The notes under the pieces are model-generated. The model saw only the letters and a list, made by a program, of their open reading frames with translations, made no database searches and was not told the origin of the DNA. 5,800 nt of DNA from Bdellovibrionales bacterium RBG_16_40_8 (GTDB lineage: Bacteria; Bdellovibrionota; Bdellovibrionia; Bdellovibrionales; UBA1609): assembly GCA_001769925.1 (NCBI GenBank), contig MEPT01000102.1:1-5800 (forward strand), read 5' to 3'. A program made the translations under genes and the position numbers. Shown in pieces: positions 1 to 5,726 of the stretch (positions within the stretch are counted from its first letter, which is position 1; each line of letters starts with the position of its first letter).

Positions 1-1286
1 TAGGCCATAAAACAAATTAAAATATGGGCACGAATACGCTCCGGCTTCCGGTGATAAATGGGTCGCATTCTCAGATCATTTTTATTTATGCGGAATACTT
101 CTTCAATTTTCCACAGACCTTTGTAGCGCTCCAGAATCTCTTGCGGCGTTTTATCATTTTTTGCATAATTCGTAATGACCCCGTGAATGCCGTCCCACTG
201 GCCATCTAGAATAACTTTTGCCTCATTGATTGAAGCCTTTTCGCCTGATACCTCAATGTATTTTTTTGTCCCGTTATTATTGATCAACGCTTTGAGTGGG
301 ATTTTTCCGTCACGGGCTTTTATCATAAGCCGTTCTACAAGTCGCATCCGCTGCTTGTAATCTTTTTTCGCACGCTCTGTTGAATAAGAAACGATTAGCC
401 TGCGGCCTTCAACTTCGATGTCTTTTAACCAACCATTCAACGGGCATTCGGTTTCATTCAAAAATTCACTCTGCACAGATCGTTTCATGGTTTTAAGTTT
501 TGCTGCGACAATATAGTGAATGCCCTCAACCTCAAGAAAACTTAAGTTCTCTTCGCTGAACATAGCTCGGTCGGCCACCATCACCACATTTTTAACACTG
601 TAATTTTCTTTAATTTTTTTCACAATCGTGATGAGGGTTTTACCCTCACTCTGATTGCCGGGAAAAATTTCATAGGTCAATGGCACTCCGCGATTATTCG
701 TCACCAGAGCCAATACAATCTGCGTCTCTTTAAACTTGCAGTCTTTACTGAACCCAAATGCACGTAGCTCATCAGAATCAAAACTTTCAAAATAAAGTGT
801 CGTCACATCGAAAAATAAAACATCTACTTCGTAATCCAATAAACTCATTGATGACTGAAATATTTTCTTTTTAATTTGCTCCTCAAGCGGCACCAGACGA
901 TCCATCATACGATAAATTTTCTCGAGTGGGATATCTTGATTCAAATCCCTCAGCACTTCTAGCGAAGCGTTCCACTCGGCGTCTTTTCGCGTACCTGCAA
1001 TAAGATCTTCAAAATCCATCTGCGAATACACCGCTCCAAACACATCTTCCATCCCAACATTAATTCTTTTTTCCTCACGAATATCGCTCAAACTAACAAT
1101 GTCATCAGTCTGTAATAACGGCTCAGCATTCGAGTCACCGTGAACCAGTGACTCAAGCTCATCACGATTCTTTGCAACGCCAACCGTGTAAAGTGCTTTT
1201 TGTACAATTTGATCGCCTTGGCGCACATTCTCAATGATCTTCACCATCAACGAACCATTTTTTCTGCTAATCCTGCGAATAAACAT
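1..1286 (-). CDS. IS1634-family (IS4-like) DDE transposase, 3' end beyond the window
   Basis: This gene encodes the transposase that cuts and moves its own insertion sequence. Reading from the ATG at 1286, 428 codons are open and the frame runs off the left edge. The protein starts MFIRRISRKNG, a usual opening for IS1634-type transposases. The DDE residues are visible: D160 in FFDVTT, D239 in MVADRAMF, and E395 in YKGLWKIEEVFRINK. That last block has the Y-x2-x-x3-E-x6-K spacing of the IS4 YREK signature (Y388, E395, K402), with Leu in place of Arg. The stretch before it (about 285-380) matches the usual insertion domain region. The visible end, HILICFMA, is a typical late segment of these proteins, so perhaps 100 residues are missing to the left. 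No Shine-Dalgarno site is visible before the ATG, which is common for transposases. There is no frameshift or stop in the visible part, so the element may still be active. Confidence 0.9.
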   Translation of the reverse strand, partial: MFIRRISRKNGSLMVKIIENVRQGDQIVQKALYTVGVAKNRDELESLVHGDSNAEPLLQTDDIVSLSDIREEKRINVGMEDVFGAVYSQMDFEDLIAGTRKDAEWNASLEVLRDLNQDIPLEKIYRMMDRLVPLEEQIKKKIFQSSMSLLDYEVDVLFFDVTTLYFESFDSDELRAFGFSKDCKFKETQIVLALVTNNRGVPLTYEIFPGNQSEGKTLITIVKKIKENYSVKNVVMVADRAMFSEENLSFLEVEGIHYIVAAKLKTMKRSVQSEFLNETECPLNGWLKDIEVEGRRLIVSYSTERAKKDYKQRMRLVERLMIKARDGKIPLKALINNNGTKKYIEVSGEKASINEAKVILDGQWDGIHGVITNYAKNDKTPQEILERYKGLWKIEEVFRINKNDLRMRPIYHRKPERIRAHILICFMA

Positions 1287-1321
1287 GAAGGCATCATAAA
1301 TCAAAAATAAAAAACAAATAG

Positions 1322-1423
1322 AACTTTCGGCGACACTACAATTGCCACTTTTACGAAAAAACACCGCCAGCTATCAGTAGTTTTGTTTTAAGATAAATAT
1401 GCGCTTAGTGTTGTGCCGAAGTT
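1322..1423. repeat. Imperfect inverted repeat: IS end and a subterminal inverted copy
   Basis: The segment 1322-1338 (AACTTTCGGCGACACTA) is the inverted partner of 1406-1423 (TAGTGTTGTGCCGAAGTT). The arms pair as blocks of 3, 6 and 6 base pairs, separated by one bulged base and a small internal loop, with about 67 bases between the arms. The right arm is the proposed terminal sequence of the IS. The left arm lies about 35 bases before the transposase ATG. In a transcript that enters from outside the IS, the arms could fold together and hinder transposase translation, as known for IS10 and IS50. A small non-autonomous element of about 100 bp is another reading. Confidence 0.5.
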
Positions 1424-1497
1424 AGGAGCGGTAAAAGTGAACTGCCTAGGCCATAAAGCACTGTGCTTAGAAGCGCCAAAAGTAAAAATGCTTTCAT
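1405..1497 (-). pseudogene. 5' fragment of an exported-protein gene, truncated by the IS
   Basis: The frame starts with ATG at 1497 and encodes MKAFLLLALLSTVLYGLG, followed by SSLLP and a short tail that ends at TAA 1405. A single positive charge and then a long Leu-rich hydrophobic stretch make this a clear Sec or lipoprotein signal-peptide start. GGAGGA sits at 1508-1513, with 11 bases between the GGAGG core and the ATG; this is a little long but strong. The last eight codons lie in or next to the proposed IS terminus, so about 22 residues are native and the rest is read from the IS. The remainder of the gene should lie beyond the far end of the IS, left of the window. The product cannot be identified from a signal peptide alone. 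The 121-base gap behind brnA makes an independent gene more likely than a brnA operon partner. Confidence 0.5.
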
Positions 1498-1511
1498 TGT
1501 TTGTGTGTCCT

Positions 1512-1526
1512 CCGTGTCTGGCACGG
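1512..1526. repeat. Small palindrome overlapping the Shine-Dalgarno site of the truncated gene
   Basis: The arms CCGTG (1512-1516) and CACGG (1522-1526) can form a 5-bp stem with a 5-base loop. On the minus strand the second arm runs into the GGAGG at 1509-1513, so a hairpin in the RNA would cover part of the ribosome binding site. The stem is short and may be chance. Confidence 0.25.
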
Positions 1527-1618
1527 ACCACGATTGGTGCCGCCAAAGATTTATCAATGATTTCAACGGTTCAGTCGGCTGTCAGCACGGTAAAAGTCTT
1601 TTCATCCGTTTTCTACAG

Positions 1619-1912
1619 TCACATCGCCTTCTTCTTAAACACAGCTTTTTCCAATTTCTCGATGCGTTTTTTAAACTCTTCGCTCAACGTCGTTTCATTC
1701 AATACAGCCTCACGTAATTTTTTGTTGAGCCAAGTCAAGTAACCCACTCCCTCTTCATCGGCTTTTTCTTTGGCCACTTCAACGATGTCGGCATCCAAGC
1801 GAATTGAGGTCAGAGTTTTTTGCTGCTCTTTTAAAGCCGCTTCAACTTGAGACTTCGATTTAATGGGGCCGCGAATCACAGCACCCTTTTTAAAATCATA
1901 ATTGCGCTTCAT
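1619..1912 (-). CDS. brnA: BrnA-type antitoxin (ribbon-helix-helix, CopG-like)
   Basis: The product, 97 residues, is the antitoxin of a BrnT/BrnA type II pair. In such pairs the antitoxin wraps the RelE-like RNase BrnT and the complex represses its own promoter. The N-terminus MKRNYDFKKGAVIRGP is typical of BrnA. A ribbon-helix-helix DNA-binding segment follows at about residues 33-70, with the strand TLTSIRLD, a first helix DIVEVAKEKADEEG and a second helix in GYLTWLNKKLREAV. A charged helix (about 75-95) forms the end. I chose ATG 1912 over the in-frame GTG at 1927: MKRNYDF matches the family start, and AGGA at 1919-1922 sits 6 bases before it. The gene begins inside the 3' end of brnT (17-base overlap), so translation is probably coupled. 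Because brnT carries a stop, this antitoxin appears to be an orphan, although it could still act on related toxins elsewhere. Confidence 0.85.
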   Translation of the reverse strand: MKRNYDFKKGAVIRGPIKSKSQVEAALKEQQKTLTSIRLDADIVEVAKEKADEEGVGYLTWLNKKLREAVLNETTLSEEFKKRIEKLEKAVFKKKAM

Positions 1913-2171
1913 AAAACTTCCTCTCACTTTTTGTGGCCTTTCGGGCCGATATAATTCTTGTCACTGTTTCTTCAGGATACGCGACGACAACAACCAAGAC
2001 GTTTAACCGTTTACACATCCCAAGGAAAACGAATCGCTGCTCGTCATGACGCTCATCTTCGTTCAACACCACGACCGTGCCGCAGGTTAAGGCTTCTTGC
2101 GCCTCTACAAATTAGATCCCGTGCTTTTTAATGTTCGTCTGTTCTTTCTTAGTGTCCCACTCAAACCGCAT
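1896..2171 (-). pseudogene. brnT: BrnT toxin gene inactivated by an internal TAA
   Basis: BrnT is a small RelE/barnase-fold ribonuclease that blocks translation by cutting RNA. The frame from ATG 2171 to TGA 1896 has 92 codons, the usual BrnT length. It shows the family pattern: MRFEWDTKKEQTNIKKHGI at the start, then FVEAQEAL, DERHDEQRFVFLGM, LVVVVAY and the hallmark RIISARKAT followed by ERKFYEAQL. Codon 20 is TAA (2112-2114), at the place where relatives have Asp or Ser in HGIDF or HGISF. TCA to TAA is the simplest one-base change. All downstream residues remain family-like, so the stop is recent or is a sequence error. A restart at the internal Met (about residue 52) would lack half the fold. 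Its 3' end overlaps brnA by 17 bases in another frame. Confidence 0.9.
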
Positions 2172-2176
2172 GATCA

Positions 2177-2205
2177 AATGTACTACAACGTACCACAAAT
2201 GCAAA
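2177..2205 (-). promoter_or_regulatory. Possible leaderless promoter and operator of brnTA
   Basis: On the minus strand TTTGCA (2200-2205) and TACATT (2177-2182) are separated by exactly 17 bases and match the -35 and -10 consensus at 4 of 6 positions each. The brnT ATG begins six bases after the -10 box, and no Shine-Dalgarno site is present, so the mRNA would be leaderless. The spacer holds two GTAC boxes (2180-2183 and 2190-2193) six bases apart, a small palindrome that overlaps the -10. This is where a self-repressing BrnT-BrnA complex would be expected to bind. The boxes are weak, so this is a proposal. Confidence 0.35.
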
Positions 2206-2224
2206 GAGGCAATTATTTAAGCTT

Positions 2225-2262
2225 AGGGCTATTACGCCTTAAAATCGACCTGGAATAGCTCT
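2225..2262. repeat. Inverted repeat in the gap before brnT
   Basis: AGGGCTATT (2225-2233) can pair with AATAGCTCT (2254-2262) over nine positions, with one G-T wobble and a 20-base loop. It lies in the 120-base gap between the decayed lipoprotein tail and brnT, where transcription from the operon should end. Neither strand has a T run after it, so it does not look like a standard intrinsic terminator. The rest of this gap shows only the promoter candidate described above. Confidence 0.3.
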
Positions 2263-2291
2263 ACCCTTTGGGCTGGTGCAAATGCTCGAAA

Positions 2292-2892
2292 TCATTTTAA
2301 CAATTGACCGAGGACACCGTACGTCATAGATGAGGGCAGGCCCACCAAATTCCCGGCATCGAGCGTAGTACTCCGCTTTGCGGAGTTAAATCCAGAATCA
2401 AAATAAAGCCTTAGAAAGAACGATAGTAAGAGAGTTCTTTCGTTTGAACTGCCCATACCTGATACCGAGTGATCGAAACCATTCATATCGCACCTTGAAA
2501 ATGTCATGGGCAATCCTCTAATAGCAAGTTCTGATAGCTTCCAACTAATTTTTTCGTTCTGCTGTGTATAAGGATCAAAAAGGTTCCATCTATTTAACTT
2601 AATTCGCTCACTATGCAAAACAATGGATGGTTCAACTTGAGGTCTGAAAAAGAGACTTAATGCTGTCTAGCAGTAAGGTCGTTTCTTTAAGTGCCGCTGG
2701 CAATAATATTTTAATATTTATTTCTGGATGAGAAACCAACCGTTTAATTTTAATAGAAAAATCAGAGAGATGACCTGCATAACCAAATGGTAGCATTTGG
2801 TTATTTGATTTAATTCCTTCCGGCAATATGATGGGAAATTCTCTAAATGAACGAAGAATTTCGCTGGCATCTTGTGAGAAAAATAGCTTAAT
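2292..2892 (-). pseudogene. Decayed 3' part of the lipoprotein gene, cut off by TAG and a frameshift
   Basis: After the TAG at 2893-2895 the lipoprotein frame stays open for 86 sense codons to TGA 2632. It includes protein-like stretches such as FSQDASEILRSFREFPIILP, FGYAGHLSDFSIKIKRLV and INIKILLPAALKETT. The only candidate starts inside this frame are an internal TTG and a late ATG without good Shine-Dalgarno sites. Near the end, at a run of five A (2647-2651, T5 on the coding strand), the neighbouring frame takes over with RPQVEPSIVLHSERIKLNRW, NLFDPYTQQNEKISWKLSEL and RCDMNGFDHSVSGMG, and stays open to TGA 2292. Removing one base of the run joins the two parts. Codon composition stays AT-rich at third positions throughout. 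I do not recognise the family. Two separate small genes are less likely, because neither piece has a convincing start. Confidence 0.55.
2370..2386. repeat. Perfect hairpin, 7-bp stem with 3-base loop
   Basis: ACTCCGC-TTT-GCGGAGT is a perfect GC-rich stem inside the decayed coding tail. No T run follows on either strand, so it is not a typical intrinsic terminator. It could be a chance palindrome, a REP-like unit, or the left edge of sequence that was not part of the original gene. Confidence 0.5.
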
Positions 2893-3366
2893 CTAGAGTT
2901 CTCGCCAGCCAGAACATCGGTCATCTGCGTAAAAATCATCTTTTAGGGATTGCGGCGAATTGCTAAGTACTGCATTTAAAATTGCAGGATACTCTCTTAC
3001 TTCATCTGGACACAAATAATGACCATCAATAGTACATTGATCGTTTAAATTATGCCAGGCGGTAGCGGTTAAAACATATTTTGCACAGAAATCAGAAATC
3101 TTATGCTTCTTAACCCGCGTAGCCCAATATTTTCTAGCTTTCGCGTCTGATTTCAAGGAGACTGCCAAATCTGTAACTGTGCGAAAGTAATCTGTCATTG
3201 CCGCGTAGTGCTCTGTAGATACCAAATCAAGCGAGGTAATCGCCTCAACATTTTTTAATTTAACCGCAACCTCTTTTAAATTTTCATTAAATGAAGCCCC
3301 TTCTTTACAAGCCGGCAGCGACATTAAGAAAAATGAAAGTAGAATTATTGATCCTAATTTTTTCAT
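2893..3366 (-). CDS. Lipoprotein of unknown function, probably shortened
   Basis: The product as read is 157 residues. The signal peptide MKKLGSIILLSFFLMSLPAC has a good lipobox (LPAC), so Cys20 should be lipidated. Lys at +2 does not suggest retention in the inner membrane. The mature part is mostly helical, with EHYAAMTDYFRTVTDLAVSL and DAKARKYWATRVKKHKISDF, followed by a Cys-rich segment (four Cys within about 50 residues near FCAKY, DQC, YLC and DRC) that may form disulfides in the periplasm. The start overlaps the tolC-like stop by 4 bases (ATGA) and has GAGAGGA 7 bases upstream inside that gene, so it is the last operon member. The TAG at 2893 is suspicious because the same frame continues as coding-like sequence (see 2292-2892), and the ancestral protein was probably about 357 residues. 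I recognise no domain. Confidence 0.75.
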   Translation of the reverse strand: MKKLGSIILLSFFLMSLPACKEGASFNENLKEVAVKLKNVEAITSLDLVSTEHYAAMTDYFRTVTDLAVSLKSDAKARKYWATRVKKHKISDFCAKYVLTATAWHNLNDQCTIDGHYLCPDEVREYPAILNAVLSNSPQSLKDDFYADDRCSGWREL

Positions 3367-4613
3367 TTTTTAATCCTCTCGAGAGTCGCCGGTAATTTCG
3401 CGTACTCGTTATCAAAAATAAGTCTCAATAATCTATCTTGATTAAGGCGAAAGCGGTAAAGTTGTTCAAGCTTGGCAGCTCGTGAAAGAGTTCTGGTTTC
3501 AAGCGCGTCCGCCATAGTTAAAAGATCAATTTTTTCACCAAAGAGAAGTTTCTGATTAAGTGTTTCAATATTTTCTATAGCAAGCGCCTCTCTTTTTTCA
3601 GTTTTGATATAAAAATTGATAATAGAGTTATACACGCCAACTACGCCCTTAAGCTGCCCCTTGATGGTTTCTGAAATACCTTGCTGCTGAATCTCTAATA
3701 TTTTCTTTTGTGAATCGATAATTTTTATGGTCGTAGCGGTAGAAAAACCAAGTCCGCTAGAAATAGAAATGTCGTCAAATATGCCACCGGCCACCCCGCG
3801 ACTTGTCTCTGAGGCGCCCAGAAAACTGAATTCAGCCTCTTTTTTTAGATACGGTATAACTTTAAGAAAATGATCGTATTGTCTAAGCTCAGGAGCGACA
3901 TCAAGCACTTTTAAAACATACGTTCTATAATCAATATTTTTCTGATCAGATGGCCTCGCAAGCGCTATTGGTTCAATGTCAATAGCCTCTTCTGCCGAAA
4001 ACCCTAGACTTAGCGATAATACGCTTAGTTCTTCTTCAGCAAGCCGCTTAAGTTGAGCTTCATCATCTTCGAGCTTTAGTACCTGAATCTCAAGCGATCT
4101 AACAGTTTCTATTTTTTCAAGCCCTGCTGTGTGGCGAACTTGAGCAATTTCATGTATTTTTTTAAGATCAGCCAAATGCTCTTTAACAATGTCATAAAGA
4201 CCATTATCCATTAAAATCTTAAGGTAAAGCGTTCTACTTATACCAAGCTCATTGGCCCACAATGCCCGATATCCTTCTTTTTCAACATAATAAAGAATTT
4301 CAGTTTCTTTAAGTCTAAACCAGTTAGATGGTACTAGAAATGGAGCAACGTCAGTTATAACATCTAAAAGTGCCACAGGATCAATCACAACCTTGGCAAG
4401 GCCCCAAATGTTGAGTTTCGGCAAAAGATTATTTCTTGCCTGATCAATATTAAGTTTTGCCTGATATGATTTTTCTGCTTCTGCAAGAACGGTAAAATTT
4501 CGTTCAGAAACTATTTTTGTTAAACCATCAAGCGTAACTGTAGTTGCGGCAAAGCAGTTTTTTACTGCAAGCCCAATAACGAGAGTAACTAAAAGCATAA
4601 ATATTGATTTCAT
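3363..4613 (-). CDS. TolC-family outer-membrane channel protein
   Basis: The product, 416 residues, is the likely outer-membrane duct of an efflux system, trimeric in known relatives, linking a periplasmic adaptor and an inner-membrane pump to the outside. A Sec signal peptide (residues 1-22, ending CFA before ATTVT) leads the protein. The TolC-like N-terminus follows, with LDGLTKIVSERNFTVLAEAE, a helix, and QARNNLLPKLNIWG, where the helix passes into the first beta hairpin. Long charged helices fill about 120-220. The second half repeats the plan: a strand region (about 270-310, GASETSRGVAGGIFDDISISSG in outline) and paired helices to about 400. It is a little shorter than many TolC or CusC proteins (about 420-490). 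The N-terminal Cys lies in the signal peptide without a proper lipobox, so unlike CusC it is probably not lipidated. It overlaps both neighbours by 4 bases (ATGA), which implies coupled translation and a shared complex. Confidence 0.8.
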   Translation of the reverse strand: MKSIFMLLVTLVIGLAVKNCFAATTVTLDGLTKIVSERNFTVLAEAEKSYQAKLNIDQARNNLLPKLNIWGLAKVVIDPVALLDVITDVAPFLVPSNWFRLKETEILYYVEKEGYRALWANELGISRTLYLKILMDNGLYDIVKEHLADLKKIHEIAQVRHTAGLEKIETVRSLEIQVLKLEDDEAQLKRLAEEELSVLSLSLGFSAEEAIDIEPIALARPSDQKNIDYRTYVLKVLDVAPELRQYDHFLKVIPYLKKEAEFSFLGASETSRGVAGGIFDDISISSGLGFSTATTIKIIDSQKKILEIQQQGISETIKGQLKGVVGVYNSIINFYIKTEKREALAIENIETLNQKLLFGEKIDLLTMADALETRTLSRAAKLEQLYRFRLNQDRLLRLIFDNEYAKLPATLERIKK

Positions 4614-5275
4614 TGGCCTACTCTCGCGAGATCTAAAGTATATTCACCGGCATTATTGGTTGGCTGCATTATTATCTTAAAATTATTCACGGCGCTGATT
4701 TTGCCTGCCAAAATTTGTTGCGCAAGTGCTGTCGAATTGGCTTCTAAATCATCAGGCGTTTGGTAAGGCTCGCTAGCTATATCAATTATTCTCGCAGAAT
4801 ATACGTTAGAACATTCAGCACGAGCCATATCAACGCGACCTTTTTCAAAATCGCCTCTAACTTCTTGAAAAACACAACCTGTAGCCGATGCCGGATTGTT
4901 TGGACTCCAGTGAATAATTTGTATGTTAAAGTACAAGTTATTAATGTCTGCAGATATCTCTTCTATTGTTCGTATACGATCAGTCGGCACGTAAGGCGGC
5001 AAACTTGGTATCATCTTAAGTTTAGTCGCCAGCGTAACCCCAGACGCCGTGGTAAATGTACCAGTATACGCGCCACTCAACGATTGATAGAATCGATGCC
5101 GCCTTTCAAGATCGGCCTCCATTTTTCTAGCTCTGGCGTTAGTGGCATCTTGCTCTGCCTTATTTTTTGCGTTTTCTTCTATTTGCGCTTTCTCTTTAAA
5201 TTTGTTTTCATCTTGTTGCGCACAACCCACGAAGAATACCGACATAATAAAAAAGAAAAAAAATATACTTTTCAT
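4610..5275 (-). CDS. Outer-membrane lipoprotein with charged helical stalk, unknown function
   Basis: The product has 221 residues from ATG 5275. The signal peptide MKSIFFFFFIMSVFFVGC ends in a lipobox-like FVGC, so Cys18 is the likely lipid anchor, with Ala-Gln following (outer membrane expected). Residues about 20-65 form a highly charged, Ala/Lys/Glu-rich helix (coiled-coil-like). From about 68 (SGAYTGTFTTASG) alternating hydrophobic strands suggest a beta-rich domain with two Cys (in ATGCVF and RAECSN) that may form a disulfide. An ATG at 5287 would add MGGA, but it overlaps the preceding stop (TGATG) and has no ribosome site, whereas the GGGGGG at 5280-5285 sits four bases before ATG 5275. 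The gene ends in a 4-base overlap with the tolC-like gene. The family is unknown to me; the context suggests an accessory of the efflux complex. Confidence 0.75.
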   Translation of the reverse strand: MKSIFFFFFIMSVFFVGCAQQDENKFKEKAQIEENAKNKAEQDATNARARKMEADLERRHRFYQSLSGAYTGTFTTASGVTLATKLKMIPSLPPYVPTDRIRTIEEISADINNLYFNIQIIHWSPNNPASATGCVFQEVRGDFEKGRVDMARAECSNVYSARIIDIASEPYQTPDDLEANSTALAQQILAGKISAVNNFKIIMQPTNNAGEYTLDLARVGQ

Positions 5276-5279
5276 GGCG

Positions 5280-5285
5280 CCCCCC
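5280..5285 (-). promoter_or_regulatory. G-rich ribosome binding site of the stalk lipoprotein
   Basis: Six G bases lie four bases before ATG 5275 and directly after the upstream stop codon. The spacing is short, and the nearby ATG 5287 overlaps the stop, so re-initiation after termination is likely. The same ATGGGGGG context precedes the next gene upstream. Confidence 0.4.
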
Positions 5286-5286
5286 A

Positions 5287-5694
5287 TCAGTGGTGATCGT
5301 GATTTTCGATTTTTAAATTAAATGGCAAATCATAAATTACCTCAGCACCCACCAACTCTTCACGGACAGCATTTACAAACAATTTACCTTTTTTAAGTGA
5401 TAAGCCTTTGGGCAATTTACACAAATAATAATCTTTTCTGGTATTGCAAGTGGCCGCAACTAATTTACTTTTGTGCTCGATCTTGATTACAAGTTTAGAC
5501 TTTTGTAATGTTGGGTTTTTAAACTCTATATCAAGTAAATACACTTTAAACTTATTGTTGCCCTCAGGCACAACTTCTGTGTGAAATGCTCCGGGCATAC
5601 GAATATACCCATTGTGTGGCCCTAAACTAGTTTCGCCATGGGCAAACGCCCACTGCCCTATCAAAAAAACAACGATGAATGTTAATTTTTTCAT
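5287..5694 (-). CDS. Small His-rich exported protein, probable periplasmic metal binder
   Basis: The product has 135 residues. The signal peptide MKKLTFIVVFLIGQWAFA should be cut after AFA, so the mature chain would begin His-Gly-Glu. The N-terminal block HGETSLGPHNGYIRMPGAFH resembles the GPHGG-type segment seen in small proteins and adaptor domains of heavy-metal efflux operons and in FixH/YtkA-like beta sandwiches. Strands such as FKVYLLDIEF and SKLVIKIEH support a beta-sandwich fold. Candidate metal ligands are His19 (mature residue 1), His27, His38 and the C-terminal HDHH tail; Cys83 and Cys92 may form a disulfide. A G6 run sits 8 bases before the ATG. The stop overlaps an alternative start of the next gene. 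A chaperone that hands copper, silver or zinc to the efflux pump is a reasonable inference, not a demonstrated role. Confidence 0.7.
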   Translation of the reverse strand: MKKLTFIVVFLIGQWAFAHGETSLGPHNGYIRMPGAFHTEVVPEGNNKFKVYLLDIEFKNPTLQKSKLVIKIEHKSKLVAATCNTRKDYYLCKLPKGLSLKKGKLFVNAVREELVGAEVIYDLPFNLKIENHDHH

Positions 5695-5702
5695 ATGTTG
5701 TA

Positions 5703-5708
5703 CCCCCC
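5703..5708 (-). promoter_or_regulatory. G-rich ribosome binding site of the His-rich exported protein
   Basis: Six G bases stand 8 bases before ATG 5694 in the context CATGGGGGGTACAACAT. This is the only Shine-Dalgarno-like element in the 32-base gap to the upstream gene, and no promoter is visible there, which supports an operon. Confidence 0.45.
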
Positions 5709-5726
5709 ATGCTCAGTCATGCATAT

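Larger units (their letters stand above)
1..1426 (-). mobile_element. Insertion sequence of the IS1634 family, right (transposase-upstream) part
   Basis: The element consists of the transposase gene and about 140 bases upstream of it. I place its outer end near 1426. There the minus strand reads CCTAACTTCGGCACAACACT, which has the look of an IS1634-type terminus, and immediately outside it a signal-peptide reading frame is interrupted. The other end, the matching inverted repeat and the target duplication lie left of the window, so the boundary is inferred from one side only. Members of this family can create unusually long target duplications, so the flanks may repeat over hundreds of bases. 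Confidence 0.65.

Noticed and set aside
24..209. 61-codon plus-strand open frame
   Set aside because: It is antisense to the intact transposase gene.
1346..1439. CACTTTTAC (1346-1354) and its inverted copy GTAAAAGTG (1431-1439)
   Set aside because: They cross the larger inverted repeat instead of nesting with it, and nine bases can match by chance.
1448..1458. The 11-base string TAGGCCATAAA also present at window positions 1-11
   Set aside because: The copies fall in unrelated reading frames and an 11-base match is expected by chance in a window this size.
1413..1742. Plus-strand open frames of 109 and 84 codons
   Set aside because: They run antisense through the signal-peptide fragment and brnA, show no protein family features and have no ribosome site.
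2370..2391. Integron attC-like site suggested by GTTAAAT next to the hairpin
   Set aside because: No matching core site on the left, no cassette array and no integrase are visible.
2718..2939. 73-codon minus-strand frame overlapping the end of the lipoprotein
   Set aside because: It competes with the in-frame continuation after TAG 2893, which reads more like protein; it also has no Shine-Dalgarno site before its ATG.
4760..5296. 178-codon open frame on the plus strand
   Set aside because: It lies antisense to the stalk lipoprotein gene, has no ribosome site, and its product is a Cys/Arg-rich mix without signal or domain; the minus-strand gene has a lipobox and operon overlaps.
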